Below are positions 1-5,596 of a stretch of DNA of 7,548 nucleotides, piece after piece. The notes beneath the pieces were generated by a model that saw only the letters and a program-made list of their open reading frames with translations, was not told the origin of the DNA and searched no databases. The DNA is from Planctomycetota bacterium (lineage in GTDB: Bacteria > Planctomycetota > Phycisphaerae > FEN-1346). The DNA lies in the NCBI GenBank assembly GCA_026387055.1, contig JAPLML010000142.1, forward strand, positions 1 to 7,548, in the 5' to 3' direction. Numbering within the stretch: position 1 is the stretch's first letter; every line of letters begins with the position of its first letter. Made by a program: the position numbers and the translations under genes.

Positions 1-160
1 AGCACCTGCCCATCGTCACGTTGAGGCGCGCGGCGTAGTAGTCCGTCCAGCCGGGTTGCGAGCCAGACCACCACTACTTCGGGCACGAAGCTCCGAACCA
101 CCGCGCCCTCGCGACGAACAGCATCTTCCACTCGCCTTGCCGCAGCATTCGATTGTCAAA
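1..160. other. Left edge, no supported gene
   Basis: I see no gene here that I can support. On the minus strand the reading frame of the large gene continues past its TGA (161-163) with GC-rich third positions through MLRQGEWKMLFVARARWFGA (from an ATG at about 141), meets one in-frame TAG, and is open again to the edge (GWTDYYAARLNVTMG). This could be the broken or partial start of another gene running off the left side, but there is no ribosome binding site and I recognise no family. No terminator with a T-run follows the large gene within this stretch. Confidence 0.3.
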
Positions 161-3100
161 TCATGTCGTTCGTCGGCCCTCAACGGCCGCCGAAACTACC
201 GAACAGAGCCCGCACGAAGGTCGGTGGACACCTACAGCTCCCATCATGCTTGGAATCGTGGCTGGAGTCGAACCCAAACCATCGCGGCCCCTGCTTCTCG
301 GGGCGGATCGCGTTTTCGGTAGGGACACCCCCGTGCGCCGGCCTCGATGCGCCCAGATCGCCATCATCGACAGTCCGACCGCCTGCAAGAGGAATCCCGA
401 CGGCTCCGGCACTACGATCAGTTGCCCGCCGTTCGACAGGTCGACGAACCCGCGGTTGTCGATGCTGCTGCAGCGAATCGTCGCCCCGTTTAGCGTGAAG
501 GTCGAGCCCGGTTCTAGGATCAGTGTGTCCACCAGCAGGTCCGTGCCTGCTGCAAGGGCTAAGACCTGCCCCTCGTCGATCCTGATCGTGCCCCAGCTCA
601 TTTGCCACGATGGCAGGGAGAACACATGGGAGCCATCCGCGCCCGATATGAATTCCAGGCTGGCCAGGCCAGTGTCCCAGAGGGCGCTCTGGCCGCTCTC
701 TATGGCGAGATCGTTGCTGATGATGAACCGGTCGCCGGCACCGGCGTCGAGGTATCCGGTGGCACGAACGAACAGGTCGCTGAACCGGTTCTCTGATGGG
801 TCGCTCACATAGACGCCGTAATCATCGAGTCCGAGAAGAAACGACGCCACCGTATCCGTGACCTTTACTGTGCCATGGTTGACGACATGGCCGTTGACCG
901 TGCGCGTGCCCGCTCCGCTCAATGTGAACACGCCTTGGTTGGTGACCGGCGCGTCCATCGCTCCACCAAAGAAGTTGAGGTGGTCGTAGTTGATGATGAC
1001 AGCCGCACTGAGCACGCCTCCGGACAGGTCGTAGGTGCCATGAGCAGTCGGATTCGCCGCGCCCTGTGCTGTCCCGGCGATCGTCAGCGTTCCCGAAAGC
1101 GTGTGTGTGCCGCCCGTCTGGCTGAACAAACCCACCCCGTCCCAGTTTGCAGTCGAACTGCCGAGGAATGCGTTTGCGGCAGTCAATGCCCCGTCGCTGA
1201 GGTGGTATTGCCCGGATGCGCCCGGGTTATACCCGAGGTACAGGTTGCCGCTGAGGGTGTTCGTGCCGCCGGACTGTTCGAACAACCCGGAACCGTTGGA
1301 GCCGACATACGCGCCTGCGGCTGCGAGCATGCCGGTGCCGCTAAGCAGATAGGTCCCGGTGCCGGGGGTGGATCCGAGTCGCAGCACGTCGGTTAACGTG
1401 TGGCTGCCGCCTGAGTGATTAAAGATGCCGGTACCCACGAAGCCGATGTGCGTTCCGAAGGCGGACAGGCTACCCCCGCTCAGGTTGTAGGTGCCGCTGC
1501 TAGTCGCGGCAGAGCTCACACTCAGCCTGCCCGTGATCACATTCTCGCCATCGGTCTGGTTGAACTCACCGATTCCTACGCTCCCGACGTACATCTGGGC
1601 GCTGTTCAACCGGCCGCCGCTGAGCGCGTAGGAGCCGCTGAGCTTATATGCATTCGCGACGTAGTCGAAAACGCGGTAGTTCGCAATCCACATGCTCCCA
1701 GCCACGTTGTGGATTCCGCCGCTCTGATTGAAGATACCCACCCCACCATTGCCGACGTACGCATTCGGCGCCGAGAGCAGACCACCGGACAGGTTGTAGG
1801 TGCCGACAGCTTGCGTACCGTCTCCGAGGACCAGCCGAAGGTTCGTCGTGTGGGTGCCGCCGGTCTGCGTGAAGGTGCCGGTGCCTGAGTAGCCCACGCG
1901 GGTGGTGCCCGAGTACCCCTCGGCACCCACGGTTAGCGTGCCATCGCTCAGAGTGTAGCTGCCGGTGGAGGTGACATAGGCGCCAATGTTCAGGTTGCGC
2001 CGCACTGTGTGGTCGCCGCCCGTCTGGTTGAAATCGCCGACGCCTCCCACCGTGCCGGTGTTTTGACCGATGTACTCCTCGTTGGCGAAGAGCGTGCCGG
2101 TCCCGCCGAGGGTGTAGCTGCCCATGCCCCCGCCCAGCCCCAGGGACAGGATGCCGTCGATCGATCTTGGACCGTCGATCCTGACTGCGCCGCCGCTCTG
2201 ATTGAATCTGCCGGTCCCCTGGTCACCCACGATTACCAGGCCGATGGCCGGGGATCCCGGGGTCACGCTGTCGCGCTTCACATCCAGGTTGCCGCCGGTG
2301 AGGTTGTACGTCCCGGTCACGCCGGTCGTCACGCCGAGGACGAGGCGACTGGTTGCCGTATTGGCCCCCCCGCTTTGATTGAAGACTCCGGTGGCTAACG
2401 CGCCGACGCTCTGCTGGAAGGCAGTGAGGCTGCCGGATCCGCTCAGCTCATAGGTGCCCGGGCTGTTTGTGAAATCGCCCACGCTGACGGCACCGATCAA
2501 GGCAACATCGCCGGCGGTATGACTGAACATGCCGTGCCCGCCGAAGCCGACCGACAGGCTATTGGCGCCAAGGTTGCCACCGTCCATGTGGTAGGCGCCC
2601 CCACCAGCGATGAACGACCCGAGCCACACGGTGCCCGCCACCGTATGGTCGCCGCCCGTCTGGGAAAAGCTGCCATCGCTGATGAAGCTGTCACCGGAGA
2701 ACAGATTACCCGCGTTGAGGGTATAGGTGCTCGTCCCACCTGGATCGCCCACGCCCAACCAGGTGGTCGAGTGAGAGCCGCCGGATTGCAGGAACGTGCC
2801 CGTTCCTGACAGGCCGACGAAGGTTCTGCCAGAAGCCAGGAAGCCGTTACTCAGAAGATAAGTGCCGTGGCTGCCTGCGGAATAGCCGAGGTATACGGGA
2901 TCGCTGCTGCTGTGGGTGCCGCCGGATTGGTTGAAAGTGCCCGTGCCGCGATATCCGACGAACGTCGCATTGGCGGAGAGCGTGCCCGTGCCGCTCAGCG
3001 CATAGGTGCCGGTGCCGGTGGACTGCACACCCAGGTAGAGCGCGCCCTGCACGATATTCGTAATGTCGTATATGGTGCCGCCCGGCGAGGTCAGCACGCT

Positions 3101-3505
3101 GTTGCGGCCGGAAACGTGGGTGAATGTCCCGACACCGACGACACCGACATACTGGTATCCGGCGCTGAAGTCGTGGCCGTCCTGGACGAAGGACATCGAA
3201 CCGGTACCCATGCCGTCGATGCTGATACTGCCCAGAAACCCCGTGAGGGTATTGACCGGGGGCAGCGACACGTCCAGCGTCACGATCCGGTTAATGCTGT
3301 CGATGCGCGTGAGAAAGACCGTGTCGCTGGCCTGGGGAAGCACGCCGAGACTCCAGTTGGAGGCGTTGCTCCAGTTACCCGAGTCCGCGATCCAGCCCAG
3401 ATCGTCGGCTTGGACCCCTCCGCCCGGCTGTAACAGCAAGCCGACAAACGTCGCGGCCGTGAGCAACAATTGACAGCCCAAGGATCTCAGTGGACGAGTG
3501 GCCAT
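161..3505 (-). CDS. Secreted PEP-CTERM repeat protein
   Basis: A 1114-residue exported surface or matrix protein. Residues 1-33 form a signal peptide: basic start, hydrophobic LLLTAATFVGLLL, likely cleavage after VQA33. Residues 36-90 carry a W...GNWSNASNWS...D opening common in secreted beta-strand repeat proteins. Residues about 120-835 contain some 14 degenerate repeats built on GTGTFxQSGGTHT ... LxLG ... GTYxLSGGxLSA. Residues 836-1030 are non-repeated beta-rich sequence. PEP is at 1033-1035, followed by a short hydrophobic stretch (1037-1052) and HRGRR. In known systems this signal is processed by an exosortase in the inner membrane; no exosortase gene is in the window. The ATG at 3505 is well placed behind AGGAG (3512-3516, 6-nt spacing). 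Oddity: PEP-CTERM proteins normally end just after the basic cluster, but here 57 more residues follow. Function beyond surface display cannot be read from sequence. Confidence 0.88.
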   Translation of the reverse strand: MATRPLRSLGCQLLLTAATFVGLLLQPGGGVQADDLGWIADSGNWSNASNWSLGVLPQASDTVFLTRIDSINRIVTLDVSLPPVNTLTGFLGSISIDGMGTGSMSFVQDGHDFSAGYQYVGVVGVGTFTHVSGRNSVLTSPGGTIYDITNIVQGALYLGVQSTGTGTYALSGTGTLSANATFVGYRGTGTFNQSGGTHSSSDPVYLGYSAGSHGTYLLSNGFLASGRTFVGLSGTGTFLQSGGSHSTTWLGVGDPGGTSTYTLNAGNLFSGDSFISDGSFSQTGGDHTVAGTVWLGSFIAGGGAYHMDGGNLGANSLSVGFGGHGMFSHTAGDVALIGAVSVGDFTNSPGTYELSGSGSLTAFQQSVGALATGVFNQSGGANTATSRLVLGVTTGVTGTYNLTGGNLDVKRDSVTPGSPAIGLVIVGDQGTGRFNQSGGAVRIDGPRSIDGILSLGLGGGMGSYTLGGTGTLFANEEYIGQNTGTVGGVGDFNQTGGDHTVRRNLNIGAYVTSTGSYTLSDGTLTVGAEGYSGTTRVGYSGTGTFTQTGGTHTTNLRLVLGDGTQAVGTYNLSGGLLSAPNAYVGNGGVGIFNQSGGIHNVAGSMWIANYRVFDYVANAYKLSGSYALSGGRLNSAQMYVGSVGIGEFNQTDGENVITGRLSVSSAATSSGTYNLSGGSLSAFGTHIGFVGTGIFNHSGGSHTLTDVLRLGSTPGTGTYLLSGTGMLAAAGAYVGSNGSGLFEQSGGTNTLSGNLYLGYNPGASGQYHLSDGALTAANAFLGSSTANWDGVGLFSQTGGTHTLSGTLTIAGTAQGAANPTAHGTYDLSGGVLSAAVIINYDHLNFFGGAMDAPVTNQGVFTLSGAGTRTVNGHVVNHGTVKVTDTVASFLLGLDDYGVYVSDPSENRFSDLFVRATGYLDAGAGDRFIISNDLAIESGQSALWDTGLASLEFISGADGSHVFSLPSWQMSWGTIRIDEGQVLALAAGTDLLVDTLILEPGSTFTLNGATIRCSSIDNRGFVDLSNGGQLIVVPEPSGFLLQAVGLSMMAIWAHRGRRTGVSLPKTRSAPRSRGRDGLGSTPATIPSMMGAVGVHRPSCGLCSVVSAAVEGRRTT
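1001..3148 (-). repeat. About 14 degenerate 47-aa protein repeats
   Basis: Within the PEP-CTERM protein, the motif F-x-Q/H-S/T-G-G (variants included) recurs with its Phe near residues 128, 191, 238, 280, 327, 375, 434, 492, 545, 592, 648, 695, 742 and 794. The commonest spacing is 47-48 residues; longer units carry insertions, for example 410-425 and 608-625. Each unit reads as two halves: a 'VGxxGTGxFxQSGG' half and an 'LGxxxGxxGTYxLSGGxL' half, consistent with repeated beta-strand turns of a solenoid. The DNA copies have diverged, so these are old duplications, not recent tandem expansion. Confidence 0.85.
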
Positions 3506-3736
3506 GTTGATCTCCTACCACCGACTCTGGTTCTACCCGAACGTCAACGCCGCTTCCTGGGAAGTCTGGTTCGGCGAACTCAGGGGAGGGAAGTGCCTTC
3601 TGTGCAACTTTTCTTCTCTTAATCAAGGCGTGTATCCTATCTGACGACACCCTGCGCGGCATCGGGGTCCGCATACCAAGGACAAAGAGGAGGCTGGCCT
3701 ACGAAGCACTAACCGCATAGAGGAACCCCCACGCTT
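3506..3736 (-). other. Long 5' leader of the PEP-CTERM gene
   Basis: About 230 nt separate the inferred transcription start (near 3736) from the ATG at 3505. I see the ribosome binding site next to the start codon but no riboswitch or RNA family that I recognise. An open frame of about 99 codons covers part of it and enters the main gene in another frame; it has no good start signal and I treat it as spurious. The length alone makes a regulatory leader possible. Confidence 0.35.
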
Positions 3737-3742
3737 GACAGG

Positions 3743-3771
3743 ATTATAACATGGGAAATGAAGGGATGCAA
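3743..3771 (-). promoter_or_regulatory. Sigma70-type promoter for PEP-CTERM gene
   Basis: Read on the minus strand: TTGCAT (3766-3771), a 17-bp spacer, and a perfect TATAAT (3743-3748). It points at the large gene, whose start codon lies about 240 nt downstream, with no other gene between. I found no sigma54-type element of the kind reported for some PEP-CTERM genes of Proteobacteria. Confidence 0.6.
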
Positions 3772-3926
3772 ACTACTGACACGTGCTTTGGCTGAGGCAA
3801 AGCGTGGACGATGCTCCAGGACGCACGTAAAATGCCATCCCTGCGGCACTTACGGAAGACGGTCTTTCGCATCCCTCTCCGTGTACTCTTCCGCAATTCC
3901 GGGCGTGGGGCCCGCGGCCCTCCTGT

Positions 3927-3983
3927 CAGGTTCTGGAGTTCGAGGAAACACCCATGGATGTCGCCGATGACAAGTCGTTCCTC
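3927..3983 (-). pseudogene. PPP-type phosphoesterase N-terminal fragment
   Basis: A 19-residue stretch, EERLVIGDIHGCFLELQNL, matches the opening metal-binding motif (GDIHG, supplying Asp and His metal ligands) of calcineurin-like / PPP-family protein phosphatases, where it normally lies near the N-terminus. The similarity stops abruptly after LQNL; the following residues are Arg/Pro-rich and none of the later motifs (GDxVDRG, GNHE) occurs in any frame downstream. There is no start codon or ribosome binding site at the expected place. I read it as a short relic of a gene, though a stretch this small could be chance. Confidence 0.35.
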
Positions 3984-4005
3984 GGGTGGCGGTCCTTGCC
4001 CAGCC

Positions 4006-4115
4006 GTATCCCTTGTCAATCCGTACCTGCCCGCAGTCCATGCATCGGCACCGGCGGCGGATGATGGCCGCGTAGGGCGTGCCGTCGGGCCGTAGCCCCT
4101 GGCGTCCTGGACCAT
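4006..4115 (-). pseudogene. Frameshifted small Cys-rich protein relic
   Basis: From an ATG at 4115 the frame reads MVQDARGYGP; after a one-base shift near 4086-4088 a second frame continues as DGTPYAAIIRRRCRCMDCGQ and then VRIDKGY. Joined, this gives a plausible small protein with a C-x-C-x-x-C cluster of the zinc-binding kind. GC-rich third positions continue across the shift into the second frame. I have a loose memory of similar small proteins beside planctomycete integrases, but cannot name a family. It lies 26 nt downstream of the integrase relic on the same strand, so both may come from the same element. A sequencing error could produce the same shift. Confidence 0.4.
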
Positions 4116-4141
4116 TTCGCCCCAGGACTCGCTGCGGCGTG

Positions 4142-4372
4142 TCAGGTTCCGGTGGGTGCCAGGGCTGCTTGGTCGGCCCGTGGGGCCTCGATGCTGGGCA
4201 GCCGGTCCAGGGCCGCCCGCTCGTCGCCGATGAGCGTGTGTGTGTAGTGGTCCATCGTCAGGACAATAGTCGAGTGCCGCGCGAGGCTCTTGGCCACCGC
4301 CGGCACCACGCCGGACCGGGCCAGCCGCGTGATAAACATGTGCCGCAGGGCGTGGAAGTCCACCACGCGGCC
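4142..4372 (-). pseudogene. Tyrosine recombinase C-terminal remnant
   Basis: This is the last ~77 codons of a phage-type tyrosine integrase (site-specific recombinase acting on DNA at attachment sites). Counting from the GTG at 4366, the visible catalytic residues are His5 and Arg8 in HALRH, His31 in LARHST and the nucleophile Tyr41 in MDHYTH, all with normal spacing. The upstream half of the catalytic domain with the first active-site Arg, and the whole DNA-binding N-terminal part, are missing: the homology ends near 4372 exactly where a group II intron remnant begins, and an in-frame TGA sits at 4394-4396. The piece ends at a normal TGA (4142-4144). It cannot be active alone. Its neighbour, a tRNA-Pro 3' fragment at 4596-4640, is the classical target type for such enzymes. 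Confidence 0.82.
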
Positions 4373-4373
4373 T

Positions 4374-4406
4374 GAGCCGTATGGGGTAATCCCTCACGTA
4401 CGGATC
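4374..4406 (+). mobile_element. Group II intron domain V remnant
   Basis: The plus strand carries GAGCCGTATG, an apical stem-loop GGGGTAATCCCTC, then ACGTACGGATC. This folds as group II intron domain V: the lower stem pairs GAGCCGTAT with GTACGGATC (one G-A mismatch), with the catalytic AGC triad, the AC bulge, and a short capped upper stem (one G-U pair). The sequence after it (CGTGCGGGGGGCGTCGG) resembles the beginning of domain VI, but the expected closing CCC-rich strand and 3' splice-site sequence are not there. No intron-encoded reverse transcriptase and no domains I-IV occur upstream; the integrase relic directly abuts it. So this is a 3' scrap of an intron, not a working ribozyme. Confidence 0.72.
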
Positions 4407-4436
4407 CGTGCGGGGGGCGTCGGCGATGGCGCAGCG

Positions 4437-4450
4437 CCGGTAATTACCGG
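4437..4450. repeat. Perfect 14-bp palindrome
   Basis: CCGGTAATTACCGG is a perfect dyad. It lies between the intron scrap and the tRNA fragment. It could be a protein-binding operator, a recombination arm site, or part of the decayed intron tail (the preceding CGGCG at 4421-4425 can pair with CGCCG at 4435-4439). Confidence 0.5.
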
Positions 4451-4466
4451 ATTCGGTCTTGAGATA

Positions 4467-4499
4467 CCGCACATGCAGGCTATTCCTTGCATGTTGCGG
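4467..4499. repeat. Long inverted repeat near tRNA fragment
   Basis: CCGCACATGCAGG (4467-4479) and CCTTGCATGTTGCGG (4485-4499) are inverted copies, differing by two single-base bulges, around a 5-nt spacer. They would form a 13-bp hairpin. No T-run follows on either strand, so it is not an obvious terminator. TTGCA recurs just after, at 4507-4511. Position 100 nt from the attachment-site candidate suggests integrase or excisionase binding sites, but this is inference. Confidence 0.5.
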
Positions 4500-4506
4500 A
4501 AAGTGC

Positions 4507-4535
4507 TTGCAAACGCACGTGTCTTGATCTATAGT
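4507..4535 (+). promoter_or_regulatory. Promoter-like sequence before tRNA fragment
   Basis: TTGCAA (4507-4512), 17-bp spacer, TATAGT (4530-4535) on the plus strand. It points toward the tRNA-Pro fragment, but no intact gene follows. It may drive a short RNA, be a leftover promoter of a lost gene, or be chance. Confidence 0.35.
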
Positions 4536-4541
4536 TTGTAA

Positions 4542-4565
4542 TAAGGCCCGTTTTGTGGGGCTTTT
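4542..4565 (+). terminator. Possible hairpin with T-run
   Basis: AAGGCCC pairs with GGGCTTT (one G-T pair) around an 8-nt loop and is followed by further T's, resembling a weak intrinsic terminator. It lies just downstream of the promoter-like sequence, so any transcript from there might end almost at once. The stem is short and the call is tentative. Confidence 0.3.
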
Positions 4566-4595
4566 TGGGCTTGTCGGCATGGCTTTCTGGGCTGC

Positions 4596-4640
4596 TTTGG
4601 GACCACAAGGTCGAGGGTTCAAATCCCTCCGCCCCGACCA
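4596..4640 (+). tRNA. tRNA-Pro(UGG) 3' fragment, candidate att site
   Basis: The 45 nt match the 3' part of a tRNA: anticodon loop TTTGGGA (UGG, with G37 as in tRNA-Pro), stem strand CCACA (4603-4607), variable loop AGGTC, perfect T-arm GAGGG-TTCAAAT-CCCTC (4613-4629), acceptor strand CGCCCCG and ACCA (4630-4640, CCA encoded). The 5' side is wrong: the bases before the loop (GCTGC) do not pair with CCACA, no D-arm consensus exists, and only a fortuitous TGGGGC at 4556-4561 could face the acceptor strand. The homology therefore starts at the anticodon loop, exactly where tyrosine integrases often cross over. The integrase relic 220 nt away supports an attachment-site reading. A full but very aberrant tRNA is unlikely. 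Confidence 0.75.
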
Positions 4641-4649
4641 ATCTTCAAA

Positions 4650-4681
4650 AAAGCCCTTCAGCGAGAACGTCGAAGGGCTTT
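4650..4681. terminator. Bidirectional intrinsic terminator
   Basis: AAAGCCCTTC (4650-4659) and GAAGGGCTTT (4672-4681) form a perfect 10-bp stem with a 12-nt loop. On the minus strand it ends in GGGCTTTTTTG, a good T-run, suited to ending the toxin operon whose last stop is at 4846. On the plus strand it ends GGGCTTTGCCTTT and sits 10 nt after the tRNA CCA, where a tRNA gene's own terminator would be. Confidence 0.75.
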
Positions 4682-4736
4682 GCCTTTGTCACGCAAAGAC
4701 TTACGTCGGTCCGTGTGCGGTTCGAACTTCCAGGTC

Positions 4737-4910
4737 ATGTATACATGCAGTGCGTGGTGCGGCCGGATCGTGCGCAGGCCGGAGTGTCGCCATTGCGGCA
4801 GGCGAATGACGAGGTCGGAGAGGGCGTATGCCGCCAAGAAAACCATCAGAAGCAAGCGCGGACAAGGTGCTGGACGTCAATCCACAAGTCATCAGGCACC
4901 TGGCCGATGA
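4737..4910 (+). CDS. Possible small zinc-ribbon-like protein
   Basis: A 57-residue reading frame from an ATG at 4737. Its first half has two Cys pairs, TCSAWCG (residues 3-9) and ECRHCGRRM (residues 17-25), 10 residues apart, in a very basic context, as in small zinc ribbons. Third positions are fairly GC-rich over residues 1-40; the tail (QGAGRQSTSHQAPGR) looks like random sequence and runs antisense over the last 65 nt of the toxin gene. No clear ribosome binding site precedes it. It could be a truncated fragment of a larger protein or spurious. It is the only plus-strand frame here with recognisable protein-like content. Confidence 0.3.
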   Translation: MYTCSAWCGRIVRRPECRHCGRRMTRSERAYAAKKTIRSKRGQGAGRQSTSHQAPGR

Positions 4911-5211
4911 CATCCGACACTACCCCCTTGCTTAACGTGAAAAGGCGCCCGCACCGAACCGTCGTGCTTTCTGTTAATCCCGTAAGCCGAAAGTCGGGGT
5001 GCTTCGAGGAGATCTCAACGTCGTAGCTTCGCGGGTGCTTGATGTTGGAGCTGCGTGTTGCAAAGGCCACGATCAGTTCGGGGTTTTGCGTGTTAAAGGC
5101 AGAGTTAGATACGACGACAGGGAAGCGAGTGCGGGTTTGCTCTACATCCGCGAAGGGAACTTCGGCGCGGATGATTTGTCCAGGGGATGGTGTCCAGTTG
5201 TACACTGACAT
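4846..5211 (-). CDS. MazF/PemK-family endoribonuclease toxin
   Basis: A 121-residue protein, the usual size for the family, which cleaves mRNA as a dimeric toxin of type II toxin-antitoxin modules. Visible hallmarks: the opening PSPGQIIRAEVPFAD (residues 8-22, the GDIxxVxFP beta-strand equivalent), RTRFPVVVSN (27-36) with the Arg29 at the catalytic position, VAFATRSS (48-55) with Thr52 at the catalytic Thr position, a LTESTTVRCGRLFTLSKGVV block (79-98) that corresponds to the family's central strand pair, and a C-terminal helix from PDDLWIDV. Assignment of Arg29 and Thr52 as catalytic is by analogy with MazF. It is the last gene of an operon, 5 nt after the preceding stop, and is followed 165 nt later by a terminator. 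No MazE/PemI-like DNA-binding antitoxin is adjacent. The ORF appears intact. Confidence 0.78.
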   Translation of the reverse strand: MSVYNWTPSPGQIIRAEVPFADVEQTRTRFPVVVSNSAFNTQNPELIVAFATRSSNIKHPRSYDVEISSKHPDFRLTGLTESTTVRCGRLFTLSKGVVSDVIGQVPDDLWIDVQHLVRACF

Positions 5212-5216
5212 GCGCT

Positions 5217-5588
5217 CTACTCACCACCTAGCGAGTCCTTCCACACCTCGTCCTCCGGCGCATCAAGGCCCTCACCAATCTCATTGGCTCTGGTTGGCCC
5301 AACGTCAAAGCTGATCCATTGACGCTTAGGAAGAGGAAGCTTCCTCACGGTTGTTAGGAATTCTGCCCATGCCTTGTGCGCGTCCACGGCATCGACCACG
5401 AGGTCCAGGTCCGGGGCGGAGAGCCGAACCGAATCGCCCAGCCTTCCAATGATCACCCTTACAACGCGTGGCTGGACCGCAGAGAATCGCATTACAGTTG
5501 TGAATTCTGACCAGGACGACGTGGGCCGGCGAGAAGTCGCTCTGTCAGTTCCCAGCGCTGAGCGGCTATCGAGAACGGTGAGATCCAT
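5217..5588 (-). CDS. Unknown 123-aa protein, toxin-operon partner
   Basis: I do not recognise this protein. Its start is well supported: AGGAGG overlaps the upstream gene's TAG stop and lies 4 nt before the ATG, a sign of translational coupling. It is soluble-looking, without signal peptide or membrane segment: a polar Ser/Thr/Arg-rich N-terminus (1-28), a beta-like core with PRVVRVIIGRL and LDLVVDAVD (about 40-69), an amphipathic helix HKAWAEFLTTVRKL (71-84), KRQWISFDVGP (88-98) and an acidic C-terminus (EGLDAPEDEVWKD). The position directly before a MazF-like toxin is where an antitoxin is expected, and the acidic tail would suit toxin binding, but it lacks a recognisable AbrB, RHH or HTH DNA-binding motif. 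It could equally work with the gene before it. Confidence 0.7.
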   Translation of the reverse strand: MDLTVLDSRSALGTDRATSRRPTSSWSEFTTVMRFSAVQPRVVRVIIGRLGDSVRLSAPDLDLVVDAVDAHKAWAEFLTTVRKLPLPKRQWISFDVGPTRANEIGEGLDAPEDEVWKDSLGGE

Positions 5589-5596
5589 TTGTCCTC

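Noticed and set aside
244..290. T-arm-like sequence GGGTTCGACTCC on the minus strand, resembling the 3' end of a tRNA or tmRNA.
   Set aside because: The T-stem pairs only 2-4 bp and no 5' acceptor strand is found in a suitable place; it lies inside the tail of the large gene.
287..304. GCCCC/GGGGC hairpin as a terminator of the PEP-CTERM gene.
   Set aside because: Only 5 bp, inside the reading frame, with no T-run on the minus strand.
875..3433. Several long plus-strand open frames opposite the PEP-CTERM gene.
   Set aside because: They are complements of the Gly/Thr/Ser-rich repeats and have no start signals or recognisable domains.
3735..3740. Plus-strand TTGACA as a promoter.
   Set aside because: No acceptable -10 at 16-18 bp and no plus-strand gene follows.
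3744..4622. A 292-codon open minus-strand frame as a single gene.
   Set aside because: It crosses the intron scrap, the integrase in a different frame, and the tRNA fragment; composition is Arg/Pro-rich and only the GDIHG and MVQDARGYGP stretches look protein-like.
4553..5026. A 157-codon plus-strand frame containing GSNPSAPT.
   Set aside because: That peptide is the usual false translation of a tRNA 3' end; the rest runs antisense to the toxin gene.
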